In this document: positions 52,982-62,730 of the stretch, piece after piece
How positions within the stretch are numbered: position 1 is the stretch's first letter
How the letters are laid out: each line of letters begins with the position of its first letter
Assembly (NCBI RefSeq): GCF_900177745.1
Contig: NZ_FXAR01000001.1
Coordinates: forward strand, 62,001 to 126,000
DNA length: 64,000 nucleotides
Source of the DNA: Corynebacterium pollutisoli
GTDB lineage: Bacteria; Actinomycetota; Actinomycetes; Mycobacteriales; Mycobacteriaceae
Direction of reading: 5' to 3'
The notes under the pieces: model-generated
Seen by the model: the letters and a program-made list of their open reading frames with translations, nothing else
Databases searched by the model: none
Told to the model about the DNA's origin: nothing
Made by a program: the position numbers and the translations under genes

Positions 52982-54528
52982 TCGGCACCCTCGATGGCCT
53001 TGTTCATCGTGGAGATGGCGTGCTGGTTGTGGCTGATCAGCAGCTCGCGCACACGCTGCATGTCCTTGGCCTCGATGGCATCGATGATCGCCAGGTGCTC
53101 CTCGACGATGCCCGGCTCGATGAAGACAGCGTCCTCGAGGGCGTCGTCCATGACTGCCACCGTGTTGAGGTTGGTGTAGGACTGCAGCATCGCCTCGTTG
53201 CCCGAACGCTGGAAGAGGAAGCGGTGGTAGTCGTTGTTCGCCTCGATGTAGCCGGCGGCGTCGATGAGCCGGTCACCGTCGATGAAGGAGTTCGCCTTCT
53301 CCGCCAGGGAACGGAAGTGGGTGAAGTCCTCCTCGTCGAGCAGGTCCTTGACCAGCTCGATGACACCCATCTCCAGGGCCATGCGGGCATTGAACTGGGA
53401 CTCGGAGTCCGCCTTGGCGCGGTGGATCTGACCGGTCTCGACACCGGGTGCGGAGACGGTGACCTCCTCGAATCCGTCCTTCTCGGTACGGGTGACCGTG
53501 GAGGTGGACTCGTTGGTGCCGGCCGCGGAGGAGAACTTCTCGTAGTAGAAGTTCTGCGGCGGGTTCTCCTGGTCGTTGAGGAAGGTGCGCACGGCCTCGA
53601 CCATCGGCGGCGGGCCGCAGAGGTAGACGTCGGCCTCACCGTCGTGCAGGTGCTCGTCGGTCATGTGCTGGGTGACGTAGCCCTTGCGCTCGTGGTCGGA
53701 CTCCGGGTCGGAGACGACGGTGAAGTAGTCGAAGTCCGGTAGGCGGTCGCGGAAGGTCTCGATCTTCTCCAGCTCGACGATGTCGTGGTCGAAGGTGGCG
53801 CCGTAGATGAGGCGGACCGGGACGTCGAGAAGCTCGTCCTCGGAGAGCTTCTCCAGGATCGACATGATCGGCGCCAGGCCGGTGCCACCGGCGAGCAGCA
53901 GGATCGGGTTGACCGGCTCGCGCAGGAAGAAGGAGCCCATCGGCCCGGTGAGGTTGAGCTTGTCGCCGACCTGGGCGGTGTCGGTGAGGTACTCGCTCAT
54001 CATGCCGCCGCGGGTGAGCTTCACCAGGAAGGTGACGATGTCCTCGGACGGACCGGAGGAGAAGGAGTAGGAACGGTGCCAGTCCGCGTTCGGCGGGGCG
54101 ATGTTCATGTACTGGCCGGGCAGGTAGTTGAGGGACTCGCGGTCCTCGATCTGCACGGCGAACTTCACGGTGGACTCGGACAGACGCTCCAGCTCGGTGA
54201 TGGTGCCGATGAGGGTGGAGGCACCGGTCTTGGCCATCGCCGAGGTCGTGGCGATCTGCACGACCATGTCGGTGTACGGCTTGGTCTGGCAGGTGAGGAT
54301 GTAACCCTCGGCTGCCTCCTCGTCGGACAGGGCGTCCTCGATGTACTCGCCCTCGTCGTAGTCGCCGGACTCGCAGAAGGACTTGCAGGTGCCGCAGGCA
54401 CCGTCACGGCAGTCGAAGGGGATGTTGATGCGCGCCTGGTAGGCGGCGTCCGCGACCGTCTGGTCTTCCTCGCAGTCGATGAAACGGGTGATCCCGTCCT
54501 CGAAAGCGAGCGCAATCTGATGGGCCAT
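52978..54528 (-). CDS. benC: Benzoate 1,2-dioxygenase reductase with C-terminal FCD-like domain
   Basis: A 516-residue electron-transfer protein delivering electrons from NADH to BenAB. Plant-type [2Fe-2S] ferredoxin (residues 1-100, CRDGACGTCKSFC and a Cys in YILTCQT), FAD domain (RSYSFSSGP) and NAD domain (LLAGGTGLAPIMSIL, CGPPPMVEAV), as in the 336-residue BenC of Pseudomonas. The remaining ~170 residues (from about 350) resemble the FCD effector-binding domain of FadR-type GntR regulators: NNDYHRFLFQRSGNEAM (the D-x2-FH motif) and EEHLAIIDAIEAKDMQRVRELL (the H-x2-I/A-I motif). The DNA-binding part is absent. The role of this extension is unknown; it may sense substrate or stabilise the enzyme. 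Good Shine-Dalgarno GAAGGAGGA. Confidence 0.93.
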   Translation of the reverse strand: MAHQIALAFEDGITRFIDCEEDQTVADAAYQARINIPFDCRDGACGTCKSFCESGDYDEGEYIEDALSDEEAAEGYILTCQTKPYTDMVVQIATTSAMAKTGASTLIGTITELERLSESTVKFAVQIEDRESLNYLPGQYMNIAPPNADWHRSYSFSSGPSEDIVTFLVKLTRGGMMSEYLTDTAQVGDKLNLTGPMGSFFLREPVNPILLLAGGTGLAPIMSILEKLSEDELLDVPVRLIYGATFDHDIVELEKIETFRDRLPDFDYFTVVSDPESDHERKGYVTQHMTDEHLHDGEADVYLCGPPPMVEAVRTFLNDQENPPQNFYYEKFSSAAGTNESTSTVTRTEKDGFEEVTVSAPGVETGQIHRAKADSESQFNARMALEMGVIELVKDLLDEEDFTHFRSLAEKANSFIDGDRLIDAAGYIEANNDYHRFLFQRSGNEAMLQSYTNLNTVAVMDDALEDAVFIEPGIVEEHLAIIDAIEAKDMQRVRELLISHNQHAISTMNKAIEGAE

Positions 54529-54550
54529 GGTGGTGGCGTCCTCCTTCTTC

Positions 54551-55057
54551 TTAAACCTGGTAGATGTCGACGACGTGGTGGATGTAGTCGTTCTTCAGGA
54601 CGATCTTCTTCTTGGCGATCTTCGGGGTCTCACCGGTGACGTCGAGGGTCAGCCAGGTGGTGCCGAAGTAGTGGTCGGTGGTGTTGTAGCGGAAGTAGTA
54701 GGAGATCCAGTTGTAACGGACGTCCACCTCACCTTCGCGACGCTCCAGGACCTCAACGTTGGTGGAGTAGTGGTTGGTGCGCGGCTCCGGGATGGAGGTC
54801 GCGGAGGAACGCTCGGTGCGGATACGGAAGACACGGTCCTCCAGGCCGCCGCGGTTCGGGTAGTAGATCAGGGAGATCTCGCGCTGCGGGTCCTGGGTCA
54901 GGGTGTCATCGACATCCCAGGCCGGCATCCAGTACTCGGCGTCCTCGCGATACAGCTCGAGCCACTCCTCGAACTTGCGGTCGTCGAGAAGGCGGTTCTC
55001 GTAGAAGATGAAGTCCTCGATCTCGGTACGGGTGATCTCGGCGAGTGCAGTGGTCAT
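54551..55057 (-). CDS. benB: Benzoate 1,2-dioxygenase, small (beta) subunit
   Basis: A 168-residue structural subunit of the Rieske dioxygenase that makes benzoate cis-diol. EDFIFYENRLLDDRKFEEWLELY and YYPNRGGLEDRVFRIRTERS are family signatures. ATG 55057 with GAAGGAGCAC upstream. It lies between benA and benC, separated by 49 and 22 bases. Confidence 0.95.
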   Translation of the reverse strand: MTTALAEITRTEIEDFIFYENRLLDDRKFEEWLELYREDAEYWMPAWDVDDTLTQDPQREISLIYYPNRGGLEDRVFRIRTERSSATSIPEPRTNHYSTNVEVLERREGEVDVRYNWISYYFRYNTTDHYFGTTWLTLDVTGETPKIAKKKIVLKNDYIHHVVDIYQV

Positions 55058-55106
55058 GATGTGCTCCTTCGGAGTTGAAAAGTGGGGGAGAGGGAGAGGG
55101 GGCTGA

Positions 55107-56594
55107 TTAACCGCGGGTGCGGCGACGACGGCGGGCGGTCGGGGCGTCACCCTTGGCGGCCAGGCGGGCGGCGGCGCGGGCCTTGGCGAACTCAGCGGTG
55201 GCCTGTGCGGACTGGCGGTCGTCGATGACCTGCTTGGAGTCGCCCTGCGCCTCGGCGTCCTCGGCGTCGACGGCGGCCTCCATGACGTTCTCCCAGTAGG
55301 CGTGCTGGATCGGGTACAGGCCCTCATCCTCGGTCTTGGCGCCGGAGGACAGGACGGAGGTCAGGCCCAGCTGACGTGCCTTGTCGTTGAGGCCCTCAAC
55401 CTGCTGGTGCAGGCCACGGGTCATGTCGTTCCACGGGAAGGAGGTGGCCTGGTAGGTCTTCTGGCAGGAGCGGAACTCCTCCAGGTCGTCCGGGGTGGCC
55501 ATGCCGGTGGCGTTGAAGAAGTCCTCGTACTGGCGGATACGGGTCGCGCGGGACTGGTCGGACTCACCCTTCGGGGCGATGCACCAGATGGAGACCTCAG
55601 TCTTGTCGACGGAGACCGGCTCCAGGCGACGGATCTGGGTGGAGAACTGGTCCATGATGTAGACGTTCGGGTACAGGCACAGGTTGCGGGAGGCACCGAC
55701 CATGAAGTTGGCGCGGTCCTCGCCGTGCAGCTCCTTGAGCTGGTCAAGGCGGTCGTACATCGGGCGGTCCTCCGGGTTAGCCCAGTCGGTCCACAGGACG
55801 AGGTGGCCGTTCGGGAAGGAGAAGTAGCCGCCGCCCTGCTCACCCCACTTGCCGGCGTCCATGGCCTTGGTCTCGTTGGTGGACTCACCGGTGGAGCGGC
55901 GGGAGGTGGTGGCCGCGTAGTTCCAGTGGGTGGAGGAGACGTGGTAGCCGTCGGCACCGTTCTCGGCCTGCAGCTTCCAGTTGCCGTCGAAGGTGTAGGT
56001 GGAGGTGCCCTTCAGGACCTCGAGGCCGTCCGGGGACTGGTCGACGAGCATGTCGATGATGACGCGGGCGTCACCCAGGTGCTCCTCCAGCGGGACGACG
56101 TCCTCGTTGAGGGAGCCGAAGAGGAAGCCGCGGTAGGACTCGAACTTCGGGACGCGACGCAGGTCGTGGGAGCCGTCGGTGTTGAACTGCTCCGGGTAGC
56201 CGCCGTCCTTCTCGTCCTTGACCTTGAGCAGGGCACCGTCGTTGGAGAAGGTCCAGCCGTGGAACGGGCAGGTCAGGGTGGTGCGGTTATCGACCTTCTT
56301 GCGGCACAGCATGGCGCCACGGTGGGAGCAGGCGTTGATGAGGCAGTTGAGCTCGCCGTCCTTGGAGCGGGTGATGACGACGGGCTGGCGACCGATGTTG
56401 GTGGTGAAGTAGTCGCCGACGTTCGGGATCTGGGACTCGTGGGCGAGGAAGATCCAGTTGCCCTCGAAGATGTACTTCATCTCGAGGTCGAAGATCTCCT
56501 GGTCGGTGAAGATCTCGCGGTTGACGCGGACGACGCCCTCCTCGGGGCGGTTCTCGAGTGCGCGGGAGAGGATCTCGCGGGTGGCGGTGGTCAT
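55107..56594 (-). CDS. benA: Benzoate 1,2-dioxygenase, large (alpha) subunit
   Basis: A 495-residue catalytic subunit. The Rieske centre has CSHRGAMLC and CPFHGWTFS (Cys-x-His...Cys-x2-His), and the mononuclear iron site has ENGADGYHVSSTHWNY with two His and a downstream Asp. The C-terminus is an Ala/Arg/Glu-rich extension (RRRRRTRG) typical of actinobacterial BenA. Codon use is strongly biased. Promoter-region candidates are described for the 56595-57242 spacer. Confidence 0.97.
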   Translation of the reverse strand: MTTATREILSRALENRPEEGVVRVNREIFTDQEIFDLEMKYIFEGNWIFLAHESQIPNVGDYFTTNIGRQPVVITRSKDGELNCLINACSHRGAMLCRKKVDNRTTLTCPFHGWTFSNDGALLKVKDEKDGGYPEQFNTDGSHDLRRVPKFESYRGFLFGSLNEDVVPLEEHLGDARVIIDMLVDQSPDGLEVLKGTSTYTFDGNWKLQAENGADGYHVSSTHWNYAATTSRRSTGESTNETKAMDAGKWGEQGGGYFSFPNGHLVLWTDWANPEDRPMYDRLDQLKELHGEDRANFMVGASRNLCLYPNVYIMDQFSTQIRRLEPVSVDKTEVSIWCIAPKGESDQSRATRIRQYEDFFNATGMATPDDLEEFRSCQKTYQATSFPWNDMTRGLHQQVEGLNDKARQLGLTSVLSSGAKTEDEGLYPIQHAYWENVMEAAVDAEDAEAQGDSKQVIDDRQSAQATAEFAKARAAARLAAKGDAPTARRRRRTRG

Positions 56595-58112
<1,518 letters not shown>

Positions 58113-58126
58113 TCTTTTCCTTAACC

Positions 58127-58155
58127 GGCCCCACACCCGTCACGGGCGTGGGGCC
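58127..58155 (+). terminator. Hairpin between catA and catB
   Basis: GGCCCCAC...CCCG pairs with CGGG...GTGGGGCC, with one bulge each side, followed by TTTCC. It may cause partial termination, lowering catB relative to catA. Confidence 0.65.
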
Positions 58156-58182
58156 TTTCCCCGTATATAAGGAGTAACCCCA

Positions 58183-59304
58183 TTGTCTGATCTGAAGATC
58201 GCCAAGGTCGAGACCCGGCTTCTCGACGTCCCCCTCTTCCGCCCCCACGGCTTCGCCACCTACACCGCCACCGCTCAGCCGATTCTGCTGGTCTCCGTCG
58301 TCCTCGAGGGCGGGGTCACCGGCTTCGGCGAGGGCGTCGTCCCCGGCGGCCCGTGGTGGGGTGGTGAGTCCGCCGAGACCATGAAGGTCATCGTCGACGG
58401 CCACCTCGCCCCCATCATGGTCGGCCGCGAGGTTTCCGACCTGGCCGGCATCATGTCCGACTTCGAGCGCTCTGTCGCCAACATGCGCTTCGCCAAGGCC
58501 GCCTGCGACATCGCGATGCACGACGCCTGGGCCCGCGCCCTGGACATCCCGGTCCGCGACCTCCTCGGCGGCCGCGTCCGTGACGACATCGAGGTCACCT
58601 GGGCCCTCGGCGTCCTGCCGCTGGAGGAGGCCGTCTCCGAGATCGAGGAGCGCATCGCCTCCCACGGCCACACCTCCTTCAAGTTGAAGATGGGCTCGGG
58701 CGACCCGGCAGTCGACACCGCCCGCATCGCCGAGCTCGCCCGCGAGCTCGACGGCAAGGTCGGCCTGCGTATCGACGTCAACGCCCGCTGGGACCGCATC
58801 ACCTCCCTCAAGTACCTGCCGAAGCTGGCCGAGGCCGGCGTCGAACTGTTCGAGCAGCCCACCCCGGCCCATGACCTGGCCACCCTCCGCGAGATCACCC
58901 GCCGCATCGGCGTGCCCGTCATGGCCGATGAGTCCGTGTGCTCCCCGGCGGATGCCCTGGCCGTGGTCCGCGAGGAGGCCGCCGACGTCATCGCCGTGAA
59001 GACCACCAAGCTCGGTGGCCTGCTGGAGTCGAAGAAGACCGCCGCCATCGCCGAGGCCGCCGGCCTGGCCTGCCACGGCGCCACCTCCCTCGAGGGCCCC
59101 TTCGGCACCGCCGCGTCGCTGCACTTCGCCTGCTCCACCAAGGCGATCTCCTACGGCTCCGAGCTCTTCGGCCCCATGCTGCTCAAGGAGTCCTACACCA
59201 CCGAGGACCTCGTCTACGCCGACGGCGTCGTCAAGCTCCCGGAGGGTCCGGGCCTGGGCCTCGAGCCCGACTGGGACAAGATCAACCACTTCACCCGCGA
59301 CTAG
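58183..59304 (+). CDS. catB: Muconate cycloisomerase
   Basis: A 373-residue enolase-superfamily enzyme converting cis,cis-muconate to muconolactone. The TIM barrel has Lys-x-Lys in SFKLKMGSGDP, metal ligands in LRIDVNARWD, ELFEQPTPAHD and MADESVCSPADA, and the second Lys in VIAVKTTKLGG. It starts at a TTG codon with AAGGAG 9 nt upstream; no ATG fits. The copy of the iterated word at 58218 encodes LLDV. Confidence 0.95.
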   Translation: MSDLKIAKVETRLLDVPLFRPHGFATYTATAQPILLVSVVLEGGVTGFGEGVVPGGPWWGGESAETMKVIVDGHLAPIMVGREVSDLAGIMSDFERSVANMRFAKAACDIAMHDAWARALDIPVRDLLGGRVRDDIEVTWALGVLPLEEAVSEIEERIASHGHTSFKLKMGSGDPAVDTARIAELARELDGKVGLRIDVNARWDRITSLKYLPKLAEAGVELFEQPTPAHDLATLREITRRIGVPVMADESVCSPADALAVVREEAADVIAVKTTKLGGLLESKKTAAIAEAAGLACHGATSLEGPFGTAASLHFACSTKAISYGSELFGPMLLKESYTTEDLVYADGVVKLPEGPGLGLEPDWDKINHFTRD

Positions 59305-59314
59305 GGCGCGGCCC

Positions 59315-59414
59315 GGCCCCCTCCGGGTTCCCACGTACATTTTCTCCGGCCTTGCCCGCGACCTGGGCAAACGCAATTCTCCCGGAGAATCCGCGTGGGA
59401 ACCCCGAGGGGGCC
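59315..59414. repeat. 100-nt nested imperfect palindrome between catB and catC
   Basis: Outer arms of 21 bp (59315-59335 and 59394-59414) pair at 20 positions. Inside them, TTCTCCGG (from 59342) pairs with CCGGAGAA (59382-59389), and TTGCCC pairs with GGGCAA around a seven-base loop. The inner ATTCTCC-C-GGAGAAT (59376-59390) is itself palindromic. A TATCCT -10 for catC begins six bases after the right arm. It could be a rho-independent-like terminator, structured RNA or a miniature mobile element. Confidence 0.75.
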
Positions 59415-59433
59415 TTCCGCTATCCTCACTCCC

Positions 59434-59670
59434 ATGTGGCTCATCCGACTCGTCGCCGACCTCCCCCTCGACATGGATCCCGAGGTCCGCGCCGACCTCG
59501 TCCAGCGCACCCGTGACCTCCTGGGGGAGTGGCCGGGACAGCTGTGGCGGATCCCCGGCGGGTGGACGTGGGTCGCGCTTGTCGACGCCCCCGAGCCCCA
59601 TCAGCTCATCGCCGACCTGCCGCTGCACCCGTGGTTGCGGGTGACGGTGGAGCCGGTGGTGGGGGAGTGA
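59434..59670 (+). CDS. catC: Muconolactone delta-isomerase, short form
   Basis: A 78-residue protein similar to CatC over its whole length: LIRLVADLPLDMDPEVRADLVQRTRDL, then QLWRIPGGWTWVALVDAPEPHQLIADLPLHPWLRVTVEP. Normal CatC is about 95-98 residues; here the helix-loop after LVQRT and the C-terminal His-rich end are missing. CatC isomerises muconolactone to 3-oxoadipate enol-lactone as a decamer. A TATCCT -10 lies 7 nt before the ATG, so it has its own leaderless promoter behind the catB hairpin. Confidence 0.75.
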   Translation: MWLIRLVADLPLDMDPEVRADLVQRTRDLLGEWPGQLWRIPGGWTWVALVDAPEPHQLIADLPLHPWLRVTVEPVVGE

Positions 59671-59692
59671 GGCGGCCCTGGCGGCAGGCCGC

Positions 59693-61006
59693 TCAGACGC
59701 GCACGCCCTCCCGTTCCACCACGGGCGCGGTGTACTCCCGCACGCCGACCAGCACGAGCGCGGTGACCCCGACGAGGACGGCCGCGGCGGAGTAGAGGGC
59801 GGTGGGGGACCAGCCGGCGTCGAGAAGGTAGCCGACGACGATGGGGGCGAGGACCGCGCCGCCGCGGGCGATGCCGATGGCGGAGCCGACGCCGGTGGTG
59901 CGCAGCGCCGCGGGGTAGGCCTGCGGGGTGACGGTGTACATGCCGGTGACGCAGCCGTTGAGCAGCATGCCGACGCCGACGCCGAGGGCGAACATGAGGG
60001 TCGGCCAGGCGGCGGCGGAGACGAAGCCGACGAGGACGACCGCGGAGAGGAGGGTGAAGGCGGTGAGGACGCGGCGGGCGTCGATACGCGTGGTCAGGGA
60101 GCCGAAGAGCAGCGAGCCGATGGTGCCGCCGAAGGAGAGCATGATGCCGCCGATGATGCCCTGCTGGGCGGACAGCCCGTACTCGGTGAGCAGCTTCGGG
60201 GTCCACTGGTTGGCGAACTGGAACCCGGCGGTGATGAGCGAGAAGGCGATCCACAGCTTGATCGTCGTCGCGCGCAGCGGTCCGCGGAAAAGTTCCGCGA
60301 TGCTCGCGGACTGCTTGTCGACGCCCGCCTCCCGCACCTCGAACTCGCCGGTCTTGCCGATGCGACGGGCGACGGCGCGGACCTTGGCGTGCTCGCCGCG
60401 TCCACGCAGGTAGTCGACGGATTCCGGCAGGGCGAAAGCGGTGAGCGCGAGAGAGGCGGCCGTGAGTGCGGCACCGATGGCGAAGATGGAGCGCCACCCG
60501 TACACGGGGATGAACTGGGCGGCCAGCACGCCGCAGAGGGAGGCGCCCAGGCCGTAGCCGGCGGAGTAGATGGAGATCGCCAGGCCGCGGAAGCGCAGGT
60601 TGGAGAACTCGGAGACCACCACGGTGACGCACGCGAGTATGCCGCCGACGCCGATGCCGGTGACCACGCGCCACAGGAGCAGTTCGGTGAAGGAGTCGGC
60701 GAGGGCGGACATGGTCAGACCCAGCAGGTCGATGGCCAGGGCGGCGAGGATGAGGGTCTTGCGTCCGTAGCGGTCGGCGAGGGGCGCGAGGAAGAGGGAT
60801 CCGAGACCGATGCCGATGAGGGCGGCGGACAGCAGCCAGCCGAGGGGTGCGCCGGTGAGGGCGAACTCCTCCGAGACAGCGGAGGAGGTGAACGCCATGG
60901 CGACGAGGTCGTAGCCGTCGAGGGCGTTGAGGAAGCTGGCGAGCCCGATGATGAACCACTGGTAGGTGCTCATGCGGGTGGTGTCGATGAGGTGTCGTAT
61001 GTCCAC
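59693..61006 (-). CDS. benK: Aromatic acid:H+ symporter, MFS (BenK/PcaK-like)
   Basis: A 437-residue MFS transporter with 12 helices. MDIRHLIDTTRMSTYQWFII (GTG start at 61006) is the AAHS family N-terminus; FLNALDGYDLVAM contains the charged DGxD motif for substrate coupling, and LADRYGRKTLIL the A-like motif between helices 2 and 3. It imports benzoate, 4-hydroxybenzoate or protocatechuate. TAATCT lies 8 nt before the GTG. In C. glutamicum benK sits downstream of benR (recollection), so the position here differs and the exact substrate is uncertain. Confidence 0.85.
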   Translation of the reverse strand: MDIRHLIDTTRMSTYQWFIIGLASFLNALDGYDLVAMAFTSSAVSEEFALTGAPLGWLLSAALIGIGLGSLFLAPLADRYGRKTLILAALAIDLLGLTMSALADSFTELLLWRVVTGIGVGGILACVTVVVSEFSNLRFRGLAISIYSAGYGLGASLCGVLAAQFIPVYGWRSIFAIGAALTAASLALTAFALPESVDYLRGRGEHAKVRAVARRIGKTGEFEVREAGVDKQSASIAELFRGPLRATTIKLWIAFSLITAGFQFANQWTPKLLTEYGLSAQQGIIGGIMLSFGGTIGSLLFGSLTTRIDARRVLTAFTLLSAVVLVGFVSAAAWPTLMFALGVGVGMLLNGCVTGMYTVTPQAYPAALRTTGVGSAIGIARGGAVLAPIVVGYLLDAGWSPTALYSAAAVLVGVTALVLVGVREYTAPVVEREGVRV

Positions 61007-61425
61007 GACCGGTGAGATTACGGCAGCTGCATACAAAGGCCGCAATTGTATTCACGTCGGTCCCCGGAATCGGGTACTCCCCGCCCGAGAGAACGGTAGG
61101 CGGGGAGTGGGTCTGAAGCTCGCCCGGGAGGCTGGCTCACCGGGTGCGACCGAGGATAGTCACGCTGGCCGTTGTTACGCGGGGCGGGGGTGGTGGAGGT
61201 CACAGTGCGCACCCCCGGGCGAAATGGTGTCGCATCACCCTTCTCTGCAGGGCCCTGGCGCACACCCCTAACTAACCCCTGGGCCACGGGCGTGGGCCAA
61301 ACGCCCTGGCCAGCGTCCTTTCATTCCTCCCCCGCCCGTTCGCAAAGCGAACGCCTTGCCAATGTGTGAACCACGTCTCTATCGTTCCCTGCATCACCTC
61401 ATCAGGATCAGCAGAAGGACCACCC
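61007..61425. promoter_or_regulatory. Divergent spacer between the symporter gene and pcaH (419 bp)
   Basis: No gene. It contains a perfect 10-bp inverted repeat ACTCCCCGCC/GGCGGGGAGT (61076-61085 and 61099-61108, 13-nt loop) about 70-100 bp before the symporter start, and the pcaH promoter and operator candidate near 61337-61385. GGGCCACGGGCGTGGGCC-like repeats occur near 61280-61300. Confidence 0.55.
61337..61385 (+). promoter_or_regulatory. pcaH promoter with operator-like palindrome
   Basis: -35 TTGCCA (61356-61361) and -10 TATCGT (61380-61385), 18 bp apart. Immediately upstream is a perfect 17-bp palindrome CGTTCGC-AAA-GCGAACG (61337-61353). IclR-type regulators (PcaR, PobR) control pca genes in this group and bind similar GTTCGC-rich sites (inference). 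The ATG at 61426 has AGAAGGA. Confidence 0.6.
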
Positions 61426-62118
61426 ATGAGCACGCCACTTAACGCCGCCACCGACGGCTTCTTCGCGCCGCTCCACTTCCCGGAGTACCGCACCACCATC
61501 AAGCGCAACCCCACCAACGACCTCATCATGGTCCCGGAGCGCCTCGGCGAGATCTCCGGCCCCGTCTTCGGTGACCGCGACCTCGGCGGCATCGACAACG
61601 ACATGACCCAGGCCAACGGTGGCGAGGCCATCGGCCAGCGCATCTTCGTCCACGGCCGCGTCCTCGGCTGGGACGGCAAGCCCGTCCCGCACACCCTCGT
61701 CGAGGCCTGGCAGGCCAACGCCGCCGGCCGCTACCGCCACAAGAACGACTCCTGGCCGGCCCCGCTCGACCCGCACTTCAACGGCGTCGCCCGCACCATG
61801 ACCGACGAGAACGGCCACTACAACTTCCTCACCGTCATGCCCGGCATGTACCCGTGGGGCAACCACCACAACGCGTGGCGCCCGGCCCACATCCACTTCT
61901 CCCTCTACGGCCGCCAGTTCACCGAGCGCCTGGTCACCCAGATGTACTTCCCGGGCGACCCGATGTTCTTCCAGGACCCGATCTACAACTCCGTCCCGGC
62001 CGGCGCCCGCGAGCGCATGATCGCCGTCTTCGACTACGACGAGACCCGCCCGAACTACGCCCTGGGCTACAAGTTCGACATCGTCCTCCGCGGCAAGAAC
62101 GCCACCCCCTTCGAGTAA
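61426..62118 (+). CDS. pcaH: Protocatechuate 3,4-dioxygenase beta subunit
   Basis: A 230-residue catalytic subunit of the intradiol ring-cleaving enzyme converting protocatechuate to 3-carboxy-cis,cis-muconate. Fe(III) ligands are in YPWGNHHNAWRPAHIHFSLYG (Tyr, His, His) and an earlier Tyr; the IFVHGRVLGWDGKPVPHTLVE segment is the family signature. 24 bases separate it from pcaG. Confidence 0.96.
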   Translation: MSTPLNAATDGFFAPLHFPEYRTTIKRNPTNDLIMVPERLGEISGPVFGDRDLGGIDNDMTQANGGEAIGQRIFVHGRVLGWDGKPVPHTLVEAWQANAAGRYRHKNDSWPAPLDPHFNGVARTMTDENGHYNFLTVMPGMYPWGNHHNAWRPAHIHFSLYGRQFTERLVTQMYFPGDPMFFQDPIYNSVPAGARERMIAVFDYDETRPNYALGYKFDIVLRGKNATPFE

Positions 62119-62142
62119 GCACCCCTGGAAGCGAGACACATC

Positions 62143-62730
62143 ATGATTGACACCCACAAGACCGGCGAGTTCCGCTACGAGGTCTCCGACATCCGCGACC
62201 AGGACGAGGCCGAGTTCGGCATCACCCCCTCCCAGACCGTCGGCCCCTACGTCCACATCGGCCTCACCCTCGAGGACTCCGAGATCGTCGCCACCGAGGG
62301 CGACACCATCGAGGTCAGCTTCTCCGTCATCGACGGCAACGGCGACCCGGTGGCCGACGCCATGATCGAGATCTGGCAGACCCGCCCGGACGGCACCTAC
62401 AACACCGACGAGGTCGAGGGCTTCCGCGGCCTGGGCCGTGGTATGGCTGACGAGACGGGCACCGTCACCTTCACCACCCTGCGCCCCGGCGCCACCGAGG
62501 AGGAGGCCGCGCACCTGAAGGTGGGCGTCTTCGCCCGCGGCATGCTCGAGCGCCTCTACACCCGCCTGTACTTCCCGGAGAACGACAACGCAGCCGACCC
62601 GGTCCTCGAGCTTGTCGACGCCGCGCGCCGCGACCTCCTCATCGCCGAGCCGGTCGACGGTGGTTACCGGAAGACCATCGTCATGCAGCACGCGGATCCG
62701 GGGAAGGAGACCCCGTTCTTCCGTGTCTGA
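62143..62730 (+). CDS. pcaG: Protocatechuate 3,4-dioxygenase alpha subunit
   Basis: A 195-residue structural partner of PcaH: ITPSQTVGPYVHIGL near residue 26 and ADAMIEIWQTRPDGTY are conserved. It ends with KTIVMQHADPGKETPFFRV and overlaps pcaB by eight bases. A GCTTGTCGACGC word at 62610 encodes LVDA. Confidence 0.96.
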   Translation: MIDTHKTGEFRYEVSDIRDQDEAEFGITPSQTVGPYVHIGLTLEDSEIVATEGDTIEVSFSVIDGNGDPVADAMIEIWQTRPDGTYNTDEVEGFRGLGRGMADETGTVTFTTLRPGATEEEAAHLKVGVFARGMLERLYTRLYFPENDNAADPVLELVDAARRDLLIAEPVDGGYRKTIVMQHADPGKETPFFRV

